Positions 1 through 8,165 of a DNA stretch of 64,000 nucleotides are shown here, piece by piece. Below the pieces are notes generated by a model. The model was not told the DNA's origin. It was given only the letters and a program-made list of their open reading frames with translations, and made no database searches. The first letter of the stretch is position 1; every line of letters starts with the position of its first letter. Origin of the DNA: Pantoea sp. Ep11b (lineage in GTDB: Bacteria > Pseudomonadota > Gammaproteobacteria > Enterobacterales > Enterobacteriaceae); NCBI RefSeq assembly GCF_040783975.1, contig NZ_CP160631.1:930001-994000 (forward strand), in the 5' to 3' direction. The translations under genes were made by a program, and so were the position numbers.

Positions 1-717
1 ATGACGATTCTCCATTCGCATGACTCGGTCGATGTACCGTCGCGGATGCAGAGTTCAGTTGAGAACGGCACCCGCGCGCCGGGCATCGATCCCACAGCTG
101 GTAAGCAGTTTGCCGGAGAGACCAGCGACCGCCAGGCGGAACCACGACGCGCCTCGCTGACCGGCGATGAGAGTGAAGCCGATATTCTGCGTCTGGCCGA
201 AGAGCAGGTGGACGTGGGTAAACGTCTGGTCAGCGAAGGCTCGACCCGCGTGCGCCGCTATACCGTGACCGATACCGTCTCTGAAGATATTTCGCTGCAT
301 GAGCAGCACGCCGATATCTTCCGCCGCTCGGTGAATGAACCCGCGCTGGCCGGAGAAGTGGACTGGTCGGAGAAAACCGTCGAGGTCGCCGAGACTCATG
401 AGCAGCCGGTGATTAACAAGACGACGCATGTGAAAGAAGAGGTGGTCGTGCGCACCGACGGCAGCGACCGCACCGAGACCATTAATGACACGGTGCGTCG
501 TCAGAAAGTGGATATCGACCGCGCGCGCAGCGGGCTGGAGCGTGAACTGCCCGGAACAACGGCAGCAGCGAACCCTGCCGCCGGTTCGCCGTCACCTGCG
601 GCGCATCACCGCGACCACAAAGAGGGCCTCGCGGAGAAGGTGAGCGAGAAAGCCAGCGAAGTGAAAGATAAGGTGGAGAACAAGCTGCATCACCGCGATT
701 ATGACCACTCGCACTGA
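1..717 (+). CDS. DUF2382 (YsnF/AvaK) domain protein, possibly 5'-truncated
   Basis: A 238-residue acidic, hydrophilic protein with no signal peptide or membrane segment. Residues about 63-173 match the DUF2382/YsnF-AvaK domain: repeated charged beta-hairpin-like segments of the type VxVGKRxVxEG, RRYTVTDTV and VxEEVVVRT. This domain is common in stress-related proteins of soil bacteria, but its biochemical role is not established. The C-terminal 50 residues are rich in His, Lys and Glu (KEGLAEKVSEKASEVKDKVE), suggesting a helical basic/acidic tail. The window begins exactly at this ATG, so an upstream start cannot be excluded; many family members have a longer N-terminus. A strong hairpin terminator follows the stop by about 75 bases, suggesting the end of a transcript. 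Confidence 0.8.
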   Translation: MTILHSHDSVDVPSRMQSSVENGTRAPGIDPTAGKQFAGETSDRQAEPRRASLTGDESEADILRLAEEQVDVGKRLVSEGSTRVRRYTVTDTVSEDISLHEQHADIFRRSVNEPALAGEVDWSEKTVEVAETHEQPVINKTTHVKEEVVVRTDGSDRTETINDTVRRQKVDIDRARSGLERELPGTTAAANPAAGSPSPAAHHRDHKEGLAEKVSEKASEVKDKVENKLHHRDYDHSH

Positions 718-790
718 GGCGCCGATCCTGACAACCGGCGCTGACGGATATTGCTGATGCCCGATGCTGAAGATGCGATATGCCGAAAAG

Positions 791-815
791 AGCCAACCGC
801 GAGGTTGGCTTTTTT
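791..815 (+). terminator. Rho-independent terminator
   Basis: Perfect 8-bp stem AGCCAACC / GGTTGGCT around a GCGA tetraloop, followed by a run of six T. It lies downstream of the DUF2382 gene and upstream of the DUF1176 gene, so the two are separate transcripts. Confidence 0.9.
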
Positions 816-911
816 GCGTCTGGGGAAGGAAGTAAAACGGATAACGGCGCACTCTCTTCTTCGATATAATCAGGGGCTATACGCGCAGGTCGGGCAGACT
901 GAGGGAATAAA

Positions 912-1958
912 GTGAACTGTAAACCGATGCTTTTCGTGCTGGCGGCGTTCTCCCTGTCGGCACAGGCCGCCCAGAGCGGAACAACGCTTCAGCATAAAGA
1001 CTGGGAAGTCGTCTGTGATAATACGCTGACCTGCCGCATGGCCGGTTATGGTAAAGAAGAGGATCCCTCCGGCTCTATCCTGCTCACCCGTGCCGCTGGC
1101 CCCGCAACGGAGACCGTGGGAGAAGTGACGCTGGGCGACACCGAAGATGACAGCGAGCCAGCGGAGAAGCTGACGCTGTGGATCAACGGAAAGCCAGCGG
1201 GCGATCTGACGGCGGCGGATGATAACTGGCGGCTGTCGGCCAGCCAGACCGCTGCGATAATCAGCGCCGTGAAAGGCAACGGTAAGGTCGAATTTGAAGG
1301 CGGCTCAAAGCCGTTCCAGCTTTCCGGCGAAGGTGCGTATGCCGCGCTGCTGAAAGCTGACGACGTGCAGGGCCGGGTCGGCACGCCAGGCGCGCTCACC
1401 AAAAAGGGCAATAAACCGGAAAGCAGCGTGGCTAAGGCCGTGCCCGCACCGGTTATTCAGGCAGCTAAAACCCTCAGCGGCGAACCTCGCTTGCTGACCG
1501 CACAAGAAGCCGATGCGCTGAAAAACCGATTACTGGCCTCAGTCAATCACAATGACGATGACACCTGCGACAGCCTGTTTTCACCGACAGAGAACAGCGA
1601 TCCGGAGACGGATGGACTCTCTCTGACACCGCTGGATGACAACCACGCTTTGCTGTCGGCGCTCTGCTGGCGAGCCGCTTATAACGAGGGGTATGGCTAC
1701 TGGGTCATCGATAAGCAGCTAAAAGGCAAGCCAGAGCTGGTGACCGTTTCCGGGTCGGATTACGACAAGGGCGAGATTACTAGTGTGCAGAAAGGCCGGG
1801 GCATCGGGGACTGCATGAGCCAGGAGAGCTGGGTCTGGGATGGTCAGGCGTTCTGTAAAAGTTATGATGGCGGAACTGGCATGTGTCGTTATATCCATGC
1901 TGGCGGCACCTGGGATCTGCCGACGCTGGTCACTGACGTGAAGTCTGTTGCGGAGTAA
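912..1958 (+). CDS. Exported DUF1176 family protein
   Basis: A 348-residue protein with a typical cleavable signal peptide (about residues 1-19, ending AQA). The mature part begins with a short WEVVCDN/CR segment and ends with the DUF1176 signature: GRGIGDCMS, the WVWDG tryptophans and a cysteine-containing C-terminus (FCKSYDGGTGMCRYI). Paired cysteines suggest disulfides in the periplasm. The start is GTG, chosen because GAGGG lies 6 bases upstream and it opens directly into the signal peptide. The function of DUF1176 is not known. It stands alone, with a terminator upstream and the tRNA-Leu gene downstream. Confidence 0.85.
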   Translation: MNCKPMLFVLAAFSLSAQAAQSGTTLQHKDWEVVCDNTLTCRMAGYGKEEDPSGSILLTRAAGPATETVGEVTLGDTEDDSEPAEKLTLWINGKPAGDLTAADDNWRLSASQTAAIISAVKGNGKVEFEGGSKPFQLSGEGAYAALLKADDVQGRVGTPGALTKKGNKPESSVAKAVPAPVIQAAKTLSGEPRLLTAQEADALKNRLLASVNHNDDDTCDSLFSPTENSDPETDGLSLTPLDDNHALLSALCWRAAYNEGYGYWVIDKQLKGKPELVTVSGSDYDKGEITSVQKGRGIGDCMSQESWVWDGQAFCKSYDGGTGMCRYIHAGGTWDLPTLVTDVKSVAE

Positions 1959-2185
1959 ATCTTGTGGTTTACGGGATCTTAGCGTTTACCTGAACGGCTG
2001 TAGGGCCATCCGTTTCACTGCGCACAGGCTTTCTCGTCACTCTGTGCCGGTGAAACCGGCGTGATGAAGCAACTATTCAGCGCAGGCAGGGGAGGGCAGG
2101 ATTTTAGCCAGAGAGGCTACGCGGTGTAGTGAAGAACCCGGAAGACGTTTTTTTCAGCAGTTGCATCGGCGTCGGCGGATAAGGG

Positions 2186-2213
2186 TTGCGGAAACAGGGG
2201 GCAACGGTATAAT
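2186..2213 (+). promoter_or_regulatory. Promoter of tRNA-Leu(CAA)
   Basis: A -35 box TTGCGG and a consensus -10 box TATAAT are separated by 16 bases. The -10 box ends 27 bases before the mature tRNA, leaving a short leader as is usual for tRNA genes. Assignment is by sequence match and position only. Confidence 0.65.
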
Positions 2214-2240
2214 CCACAACGTTTTCCGCATCCCTTCAGT

Positions 2241-2325
2241 GCCGAAGTGGCGAAATCGGTAGACGCAGTTGATTCAAAATCAACCATCGAAAGGTGTGCC
2301 GGTTCGAGTCCGGCCTTCGGCACCA
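2241..2325 (+). tRNA. leuX: tRNA-Leu (anticodon CAA), leuX type
   Basis: An 85-base class II tRNA including the encoded CCA. The acceptor strands GCCGAAG and CTTCGGC pair, the anticodon loop is TTCAAAA (anticodon CAA, codon UUG), the variable arm is long, and the T-loop GGTTCGAGTCC is present. It closely resembles E. coli leuX, a hot spot for integration of P4-type islands. The DNA immediately downstream contains a P4-type integrase fragment and an AT-rich accessory island, so the 3' end of this gene is the presumed left attachment site. No matching right-hand repeat was found. Confidence 0.95.
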
Positions 2326-2513
2326 TCGGAACATCAATAGACGTCAACGGACTTATTTTTTTTGTGCCTGAAATCCAGTATCCGCAAGGCTTTGCCCCGC
2401 TTTCTCTCTCAACCTAAGTCAACCTGATTCAATCTACATCAACTAACTGATGCGGGTATATCGCGGTTCGATAATGTTTGTACCCACACAGAACCCTTGA
2501 AAGCATACTCATC

Positions 2514-2809
2514 ATGGCTCTGAGTGATGTAAAGGTCCGTTCGGCTAAGCCTGCAGAAAATGTCTATAAACTGACTGACGGTGAAGGCATGGTTTTGCTG
2601 GTTCACCCTAACGGCTCCAAATACTGGCGGCGGCATTATCGAGTTGGTGGTAAGGAGAAGATGCTGGCGCTAGGAGAATATCTTGAAGTATCACTGGCAA
2701 ATGCAAGGGGCTGCGGGATGAAGCCTATAAGCTAATAACTAATAGCGTCGACCCCAACAATTCTTATTCTTATTTTTATTTTTATTTTTATTTTTATTTT
2801 TATTTTTAG
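2514..2809 (+). pseudogene. P4-type tyrosine integrase, N-terminal fragment, frameshifted
   Basis: From ATG 2514 the product reads like the N-terminal arm-binding domain of P4/CP4-57-type integrases: MALSDVKVRSAKPAE, KLTDGEGMVLLVHPNGSKYW, the RRHYRVGGKEKMLALGEY core and SLANAR. After SLANAR the annotated frame ends at 2735. Shifting frame at the G run near 2707-2710 restores the expected LRDEAYKLITNSVDPN, which then runs into a hexanucleotide repeat and stops at 2809. The catalytic core-binding and recombinase domains (Arg, His, Tyr) are absent. The gene is therefore dead and the island probably cannot excise by itself. It is in the usual position, about 190 bases from the tRNA. Confidence 0.9.
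2761..2808 (+). repeat. Hexanucleotide tandem repeat (TTCTTA)2(TTTTTA)6
   Basis: Eight perfect six-base units in a row: two TTCTTA then six TTTTTA, directly after the integrase homology ends. In the frameshift-corrected integrase reading it would encode alternating Ser/Phe-Tyr residues and then a stop. It marks the junction between the integrase fragment and a very AT-rich intergenic stretch. Confidence 0.95.
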
Positions 2810-2918
2810 TTGTTATTTCTTTATTCGTATGATGAGTTATTGCTTGAAAATAATTATTGAAAATTAGTACCTTCGTATATAATGATGTGTTTAAACATAA
2901 TAAGTCTTTTATTTTTTT

Positions 2919-2953
2919 AATTAATTCCCGGTGGGGTGGGTTGTGAATTAATT
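2919..2953. repeat. Inverted repeat with G-rich spacer in AT-rich intergenic region
   Basis: Perfect 9-bp arms AATTAATTC / GAATTAATT enclose a 17-base G-rich spacer containing GGTGGGGTGGG. It stands out in the otherwise nearly pure AT 2810-3075 stretch, in which no gene is visible. It could be an operator or an RNA hairpin of a longer upstream transcript; the function is not known. Confidence 0.5.
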
Positions 2954-3075
2954 TCCATATATAGAGGTTTTTTTATTTTTTAGTTTATTTACATTTATAT
3001 TTTTTAGTCATCAATTATGTAGAACAATGTTAAGTTAATTAATTTTTTTTGGTTGTATATTCCTGGGGGATTAAA

Positions 3076-3100
3076 TGTTATAATCGTACCCTGCGATTAT
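3076..3100 (+). promoter_or_regulatory. Extended -10 promoter with overlapping inverted repeat (methyltransferase operator)
   Basis: An extended -10 element, TG-T-TATAAT, lies at 3076-3084, placing the transcription start near 3090. Overlapping it is a perfect inverted repeat ATAATCG-(7)-CGATTAT (3080-3100). A repressor bound here would cover the -10 box and start site. The downstream methyltransferase has an N-terminal HTH, and in systems such as SsoII the methyltransferase HTH represses its own promoter. Binding here is inference. Confidence 0.55.
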
Positions 3101-3131
3101 GTTAATTTTTAATTAATAAAGAGGATTATTA

Positions 3132-5249
3132 ATGAGAGAAAACATGGCAAAAAAAATAATCGAAGAGATAATATTAATTACTGGCATGGACCAAAAAAAG
3201 TTAGCTAATTATCTTGGGACATCATATTTTTTCTTGATGAGAGTTTCGAGAGGAGATATTCACCCAAGCCTGGATTTTTCTCTACAATTAGAGTCAGTAT
3301 TAGAAAGTATCAAAAATAACGGCGGTAATATCAATATGAACGACTCGAAAGGGACGTTTGCATCTAAAGGTATAAGGAACAGCTCTTCATATGAGAAATA
3401 TGAAGAAGAAATAACGTTTTCTGCTGCTTTGCATCCACCGTTAATTAAAAGATTAAAAAAAAATACACTATGGAGTGGAGGATCTGAGCTTCTTTCAGAA
3501 ATTTTGAGTGATCATAGTGATAAAGCAAAAACTGTAACTGAAGCTGTTGCCAATGGAGTTTCGGCAGGGAAAAACACATATACATATGATGCCCATACTT
3601 ACCATACAAAAGTACCTCCTCAGGGAATTGCGCAAGTAATAAATAAGTATTTACCATCCGGAGGACTTGTTTTTGACCCGTTCTCAGGAAGTGGGATGAC
3701 GGGGGTTGCTGCATTAGCTACAGGTAATGACGTTATACTCAATGAGATATCGCCCGCTGCAAGCTTTATATCCGATCGTTTCACATCAAGATGTGAGGCT
3801 GCTATATTGGATGCTGCCGTAAAGAAAGTTTTATCTAATCTTAAGGCATTAAGAAATAGTCTATATACAACTAAGTGCAGATGCTGCCAAAAAGATACTG
3901 AAATACTGTATACAATTTGGTCATATAAAGTTAAATGTTATTGCTGTTCTCATGAGTTTATTTTATGGGATGAAAGCAGAAGCTATGGTAACAATGTCAA
4001 GGAACATAAGTTTCTTAAAGAGTTCCCGTGCCCAAAATGTAAGGAAACTGTAAAGAAATCAAAGCTTGAAAGGACCTCAGCAGTTCCTGTTATTCTAGGC
4101 TACAAATGTTGTTCTAAAAAAATCTCTGAGGTTGAACTGACTGAAAATGATTTAAATTTGATCAAAAGCATAAATAAAAATTTAGATGAATGCCAGTTCA
4201 TCCCTGACTATGATCTTCCTGATGGTGTCAATTTGTCGCAGCCGAAAAGAAGGGGGCTTACAAACGTTAAAGATTTTTATACTAACAGAAACTTATTAGC
4301 CATGAGTAAAATATGGGAAGAAATTAATAAAGTTGACGATGATAATTTGTCGGCATTCCTTGGTTTTATTTTTACCTCACTTTATAAAAGGGTCACAAAA
4401 TTATCAGAATATAGATTTTGGGGGGGGAGTGGCAATACTGCAAATTTTAACGTCCCATATATATTTAATGAGGCGAACGTTTTCACTACTTTTGAAAGAA
4501 AGGCTAGGTCTGTAATTGACCATTTAGAGTCTACTGTAAAAAGCTATTCTGGAAGATGTGTAGTGAATACTGGTTCTGCAACCGAATTGAACATACTTCC
4601 CGATAATAGTGTAGATCTTATTTTTACAGACCCTCCTTTTGGCGCGAATATTAACTATAGCGAGATGAATATCATTTGGGAGTCTTGGTTGGGAGAGTTT
4701 ACGCAAATTGAAAATGAAGCTATCGTTAATAAATCGCAAAACAAAAATGCTGATACATATCAAAAGCTTATAACGGAAAGTTTATCAGAGTGTTATCGTG
4801 TTTTACGTGATGATCACTGGATGATTTTAGTCTTCATGAACTCATCAAAAGATATTTGGGATAGAATTAGGAATTCAATATTAGATGCTGGGTTCAAAAT
4901 AGAACGTGTTGATATATTTGATAAACAACATGGAACGTTTAAACAATTTGTGAGCGATAATACAGCTGGTTCTGACCTGATGCTCCACTGTCGAAAAGTA
5001 CCAAAGATGTTTACACCTATATCAAAAGGTATACATAAAGAAACTCTTTCTGTAACTGATTTTCTTTCTGAAAGGAATGACCATATTCCAATGCTACCTT
5101 ACCTGCATGTTAAAAGGAAAACCGACATAGATTATCGAACTTTATATAGTGAGTATCTTTCACATGCGATTCCTAAAAATTGGAAAATGTTAGATTTTGC
5201 TACATTCAGGTCAGAAGTTCTAAGTTACGTTAAGAAGTTAGAGGGTTAA
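3132..5249 (+). CDS. DNA methyltransferase with N-terminal HTH and zinc-ribbon-like insert
   Basis: A 705-residue protein. Residues 1-62 look like a Cro/C1-type HTH (TGMDQKKLANYLGTSYFFLMRVSRG). Residues 181-191 carry the AdoMet-binding motif FDPFSGSGMTG and residues 500-503 the catalytic DPPF motif, as in N6-adenine/N4-cytosine methyltransferases (PF01555-like). Between them lie Cys pairs at 249-252, 269-272, 300/303 and 326-327, which resemble one or two zinc ribbons. GAGGA ends 7 bases before ATG 3132, supporting this start over Met5. The gene is AT-rich, unlike the core genome, and is followed after 4 bases by a putative nuclease gene, so the pair is probably a restriction-modification module. 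Target sequence and exact base specificity cannot be read from the sequence. Confidence 0.85.
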   Translation: MRENMAKKIIEEIILITGMDQKKLANYLGTSYFFLMRVSRGDIHPSLDFSLQLESVLESIKNNGGNINMNDSKGTFASKGIRNSSSYEKYEEEITFSAALHPPLIKRLKKNTLWSGGSELLSEILSDHSDKAKTVTEAVANGVSAGKNTYTYDAHTYHTKVPPQGIAQVINKYLPSGGLVFDPFSGSGMTGVAALATGNDVILNEISPAASFISDRFTSRCEAAILDAAVKKVLSNLKALRNSLYTTKCRCCQKDTEILYTIWSYKVKCYCCSHEFILWDESRSYGNNVKEHKFLKEFPCPKCKETVKKSKLERTSAVPVILGYKCCSKKISEVELTENDLNLIKSINKNLDECQFIPDYDLPDGVNLSQPKRRGLTNVKDFYTNRNLLAMSKIWEEINKVDDDNLSAFLGFIFTSLYKRVTKLSEYRFWGGSGNTANFNVPYIFNEANVFTTFERKARSVIDHLESTVKSYSGRCVVNTGSATELNILPDNSVDLIFTDPPFGANINYSEMNIIWESWLGEFTQIENEAIVNKSQNKNADTYQKLITESLSECYRVLRDDHWMILVFMNSSKDIWDRIRNSILDAGFKIERVDIFDKQHGTFKQFVSDNTAGSDLMLHCRKVPKMFTPISKGIHKETLSVTDFLSERNDHIPMLPYLHVKRKTDIDYRTLYSEYLSHAIPKNWKMLDFATFRSEVLSYVKKLEG

Positions 5250-5253
5250 TTAT

Positions 5254-6216
5254 ATGTATTTGAAGGCATTTTCTGAAGATGAGTTTTCCTTAGCAAAAAA
5301 ACTTCTTTCAACTCAAGTAGCATCAATGATGGGACGCAAACTTGAAGAAGGTGATTGGAGCAGCGTTTATTGCTTAGCAAAGGGAATCCCGGACGGAAAA
5401 TGGAGCAACTTAAATATTGATGTAAATCATGGTGGTTTAGGCTTAGAGCTTAAATCACTTAGAGTTACAGGAAGCAAAAGCAAGTCACTAAAGTCTGTTT
5501 GCGGAACAACTTTAATGCATCCTGCAGCAACTCGGTCGATTAGGATAAATAATGATTCATTGCCAGCAAATGAAGTTATGGTTGATGTTTTTAATCAGTA
5601 TGCTGAGCTTATCAAAAGCAGAACTCAAAAAGTAAAAGACCTATGTCCTGATGTTGAACCAGATATGCGTATTGGATGGTTGATTTGGGAGGATAATCTA
5701 GAAGAGTTTTTGTATTTTGAAGAAAAAATGGAAATTCCTAACGCAGAAGATTATATTGCTGAATGGAATATGACTCCAGCCAAAGGAGCTAGGAAGGCCA
5801 GCAAGAGTTTGTGGATATACGATAAAAAAGATCGAAAAAAAAGATATTCTGTTACTACGAGCGCAGGAGTAAAAATCCAGCCCTATTTTGATGTTCCGTT
5901 ACCCTCTGATGAAAATCTATACTACTTCAGAGCGCAGAGTGAGCCAATAGGTTTTGATACAGTAAGACTATGGATTTCAGCTAGTACAGCCAAAGCATTG
6001 CGAGAAAAATTAGGCTCTCTTGATAAGTCAATTGTAAGCGGTGCATTCCTCAAGGCTATTGAAGAACATAAATATGAAACTAAAGGACCTGAGTTGGAAG
6101 ATGGTCTAGCTATACCTGTTGATATCAGCAAAGAATCACATGAAAAATTGCGTGCCGCTTGGGATACTGTAAGTGACGAGCATCGAGCACAGCTTCTTTT
6201 AAAAACGCTTAGTTGA
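5254..6216 (+). CDS. Putative restriction endonuclease partner (unrecognised family)
   Basis: A 320-residue protein I do not recognise by family. It starts 4 bases after the methyltransferase stop with GAGGG 8 bases upstream, so it is translationally coupled or at least co-transcribed. Residues 54-69 (NIDVNHGGLGLELKSL) fit a PD-(D/E)XK nuclease core: Asp56, then Glu65-Leu-Lys67 in a predicted strand, with Glu32 as a possible extra acidic residue. No membrane segment or signal peptide. The remainder is charged and globular. A type II-like restriction enzyme is the best guess from motif and context; an unrelated accessory protein of the methyltransferase remains possible. Base composition matches the methyltransferase, suggesting joint transfer. 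Confidence 0.55.
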   Translation: MYLKAFSEDEFSLAKKLLSTQVASMMGRKLEEGDWSSVYCLAKGIPDGKWSNLNIDVNHGGLGLELKSLRVTGSKSKSLKSVCGTTLMHPAATRSIRINNDSLPANEVMVDVFNQYAELIKSRTQKVKDLCPDVEPDMRIGWLIWEDNLEEFLYFEEKMEIPNAEDYIAEWNMTPAKGARKASKSLWIYDKKDRKKRYSVTTSAGVKIQPYFDVPLPSDENLYYFRAQSEPIGFDTVRLWISASTAKALREKLGSLDKSIVSGAFLKAIEEHKYETKGPELEDGLAIPVDISKESHEKLRAAWDTVSDEHRAQLLLKTLS

Positions 6217-6455
6217 TTAGTTCTTCTTATGTAGTATTAATTGTTTATTTTTAAGTGAGGAATAAAATTTTAGCTAAGAGATATCAGTAAAACCGCTTTT
6301 TTAACGGCTGATGATGCTGTTAATTTTTCTCAAAGCATTGAAAATTATTCTACCCAAGAGGATCAGCTTAAGATCCTCTTACATTTTTTATTATTCATAT
6401 TCTTTTAGGCCAAAATGGGAAAAATCTTATTTTTTGAATATTCAACGAGACGGCT
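6217..6455. other. AT-rich spacer with short coding-like remnant
   Basis: No intact gene. In one forward frame a 43-codon stretch (about 6274-6408, containing FLTADDAVNFSQSIENYSTQ) is free of stops and looks gene-like but has no start. It may be a gene remnant cut off before the insertion sequence. The stretch also contains the hairpin described at 6356. Confidence 0.35.
6356..6390 (+). terminator. Putative terminator after the methyltransferase/nuclease module
   Basis: Perfect 9-bp stem AAGAGGATC / GATCCTCTT with a 7-base loop, followed within 3 bases by a run of six T. It lies 140 bases after the nuclease gene and is the first strong hairpin downstream of it. Confidence 0.65.
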
Positions 6456-6526
6456 TGACCTGCTCCCCGTTGATTAATACACCGTAATGTTAGTAATGTC
6501 TTCATAAGTCACGTGAGGACGTCCCC

Positions 6527-6790
6527 ATGAAGAAGCGTTTTTCCGACGAACAGATCATCAGTATTCTCCGTGAGGCAGAGGCCGGGGTTTCTGCCCGTGA
6601 ACTCTGCCGCAAGCACGCCATTTCCGACGCCACCTTTTATACCTGGCGTAAGAAGTATGGTGGCATGGAGGTGCCCGAGGTTAAGCGCCTGAAGTCGCCT
6701 GAAGAAGAGAACGCCAGACTCAAGAAATTGCCTGCCGAAGCCATGCTGGATAAGGAGGCACTCCAGGTGGCTCTGGGGCGAAAGTACTGA
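6527..6790 (+). CDS. IS3-family transposase OrfA
   Basis: An 87-residue DNA-binding protein. The N-terminus [19 protein letters not shown] and the segment [20 protein letters not shown] form the HTH_Tnp_1 fold that binds the IS ends. The C-terminus ([20 protein letters not shown]) is the leucine-zipper-like region that allows OrfA/OrfAB multimers. A Pro interrupts the zipper where most relatives have Leu (LKKLPAEA against LKKLLAEA), which could weaken dimerisation. The stop lies inside the open -1 frame of orfB, so a fused OrfAB transposase would need ribosomal frameshifting near the end of this gene. Confidence 0.9.
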   Translation: MKKRFSDEQIISILREAEAGVSARELCRKHAISDATFYTWRKKYGGMEVPEVKRLKSPEEENARLKKLPAEAMLDKEALQVALGRKY

Positions 6791-6822
6791 CGACAGACCA
6801 GAAGCGGGAAGCCGTTGAGTTT

Positions 6823-7647
6823 ATGTGTGATGCGACCGGTCTGTCACAACGTCGTGCCTGCAGGCTTACAGGTTTGTCCCTGTCGACCTGCCGCTATGAG
6901 GCTCAGCGCCCGGCGGCTGATGCGCATTTATCAGAGCGCATCACTGAGCTGGCACTGGAGCGCAGGCGTTTTGGCTACCGCCGCATCTGGCAGTTACTGC
7001 GCCGCGAAGGCCTTCATGTTAATCACAAGCGCGTGTACCGCCTTTATCATCTGAAAGGGCTGGGCGTAAAACGCAGGCGGCGTCGTAAAGGGCTGGCAAC
7101 AGAACGTCTGCCGCTGCTCCGCCCGGCGGCGCCCAACCTGACCTGGTCGATGGATTTTGTCATGGACGCGCTCGCCACCGGTCGCAGGATCAAGTGCCTG
7201 ACCTGTGTGGACGACTTCACGAAGGAATGCCTGACGGTCACTGCTGCTTTTGGGATTTCAGGCGTGCAGGTGACACACATTCTGGACAGCATTGCGCTGT
7301 TTCGAGGCTATCCGGCGACGATAAGAACTGACCAGGGGCCGGAGTTCACCTGCCGCGCACTGGATCAATGGGCTTTTGAGCATGGTGTTGAGTTGCGCTT
7401 AATCCATCCGGGCAAGCCAACGCAGAACGGATTTATTGAGAGCTTTAACGGACGATTTCGCGATGAATGTCTGAATGAGCACTGGTTCAGCGATATCGTT
7501 CACGCCAGGAAAGTCATTAATGACTGGCGGCAGGATTATAACGAGTGTCGTCCGCATTCAGCACTCAATTATCAGACGCCATCAGAGTTTGCAGCACGGT
7601 GGCGGAATGTAAAATGTGAGGGTAAACAAACCGACATTACTAACTGA
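6823..7647 (+). CDS. IS3-family transposase OrfB (DDE integrase)
   Basis: A 274-residue catalytic part with HTH_21-like N-terminus ([16 protein letters not shown]) and an rve integrase core. DDE residues are visible as Asp in SMDFVMD, Asp in IRTDQGPEF and Glu in [15 protein letters not shown], all intact. The same frame is open further upstream to about 6781 (reading [13 protein letters not shown]), overlapping the orfA end as expected for an OrfAB product made by -1 frameshifting. The first in-frame ATG is at 6823, but translation probably begins in orfA. The element looks functional at protein level. Confidence 0.92.
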   Translation: MCDATGLSQRRACRLTGLSLSTCRYEAQRPAADAHLSERITELALERRRFGYRRIWQLLRREGLHVNHKRVYRLYHLKGLGVKRRRRRKGLATERLPLLRPAAPNLTWSMDFVMDALATGRRIKCLTCVDDFTKECLTVTAAFGISGVQVTHILDSIALFRGYPATIRTDQGPEFTCRALDQWAFEHGVELRLIHPGKPTQNGFIESFNGRFRDECLNEHWFSDIVHARKVINDWRQDYNECRPHSALNYQTPSEFAARWRNVKCEGKQTDITN

Positions 7648-7723
7648 TGGTTGTATCTAATACTGGGGGCAGGTCACAAATTCGGCAGATAAGGTACTGA
7701 GACAGTCATAAAGGAGATGCGCA

Positions 7724-8165
7724 ATGGATACTGTTGAAGAGCTGAAAGGGACGTATTTTTACAAAGGAATGTTCAATCTTTCCGCTGGCGTTTTTTTTCT
7801 TCGTGTTTCTGGATGAGGCGCAGAAACAGCTTGGTGTGGAAGATGTAGCCACTTTAGCACTAATAATTTTAGGTCAACCAACCCAGACCACGCGCGCAAA
7901 ACCAGCCGGAACAACTAAGGGAACTTCAATTTTGAGTGCCAATCTTCGTGTCTGGTTAAAGATTAGAGTACACCGCTGGCCAACACTCACTACCGAAAGC
8001 ATTAAAGGATTGAGATTCAGCTACGTTAATAACCTGGGGGCTTTCGCTGGGCGTTGGATACCCATATTGGGTATAGGATTTATCATGGATGACGTGGCTC
8101 AGATTGCATGGAAAACGACCCACACTTACAACCTGATTGCAAAAGAAGGTGACAAGTTATGGTAA
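7724..8165 (+). pseudogene. STM2901-family protein, frameshifted in a T8 run
   Basis: ATG 7724 with AAGGAG 7 bases upstream begins MDTVEELKGTYFYKGMFN, but the frame ends soon after. Removing one T from the T8 tract at 7791-7798 joins it to the second frame (FVFLDEAQKQLGVEDVATL... ending KEGDKLW), giving a full-length protein of about 146 residues. It contains the TRAKPAGTTKGTS and LGAFAGRWIPILG segments I associate with the STM2901 family found in enterobacterial phage and island DNA. The C-terminal half has hydrophobic stretches (RWIPILGIGFIMDDVAQIA), so membrane association is plausible. The function is not known. The shift could be a real mutation, slippage-mediated switching or a sequencing error in the homopolymer. 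Confidence 0.7.

Larger units (their letters stand above)
6456..7676 (+). mobile_element. IS3-family insertion sequence (IS407-like group)
   Basis: About 1.22 kb, bounded by imperfect inverted repeats: left end TGACCTGCTCCCC, right end (reverse complement) TGACCTGCCCCCA. It carries orfA and a DDE transposase orfB in the -1 frame, the standard IS3 arrangement. Flanking bases (GGCT on the left, CAAA on the right) do not form a target duplication, so the ends may have been rearranged after insertion or one border may be set a few bases off. Base composition is GC-richer than the island around it, indicating a separate arrival. Confidence 0.85.

Noticed and set aside
5922..6131. Minus-strand open frame inside the putative nuclease gene
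   Set aside because: Short shadow without start signals; the forward gene is coherent over its whole length.
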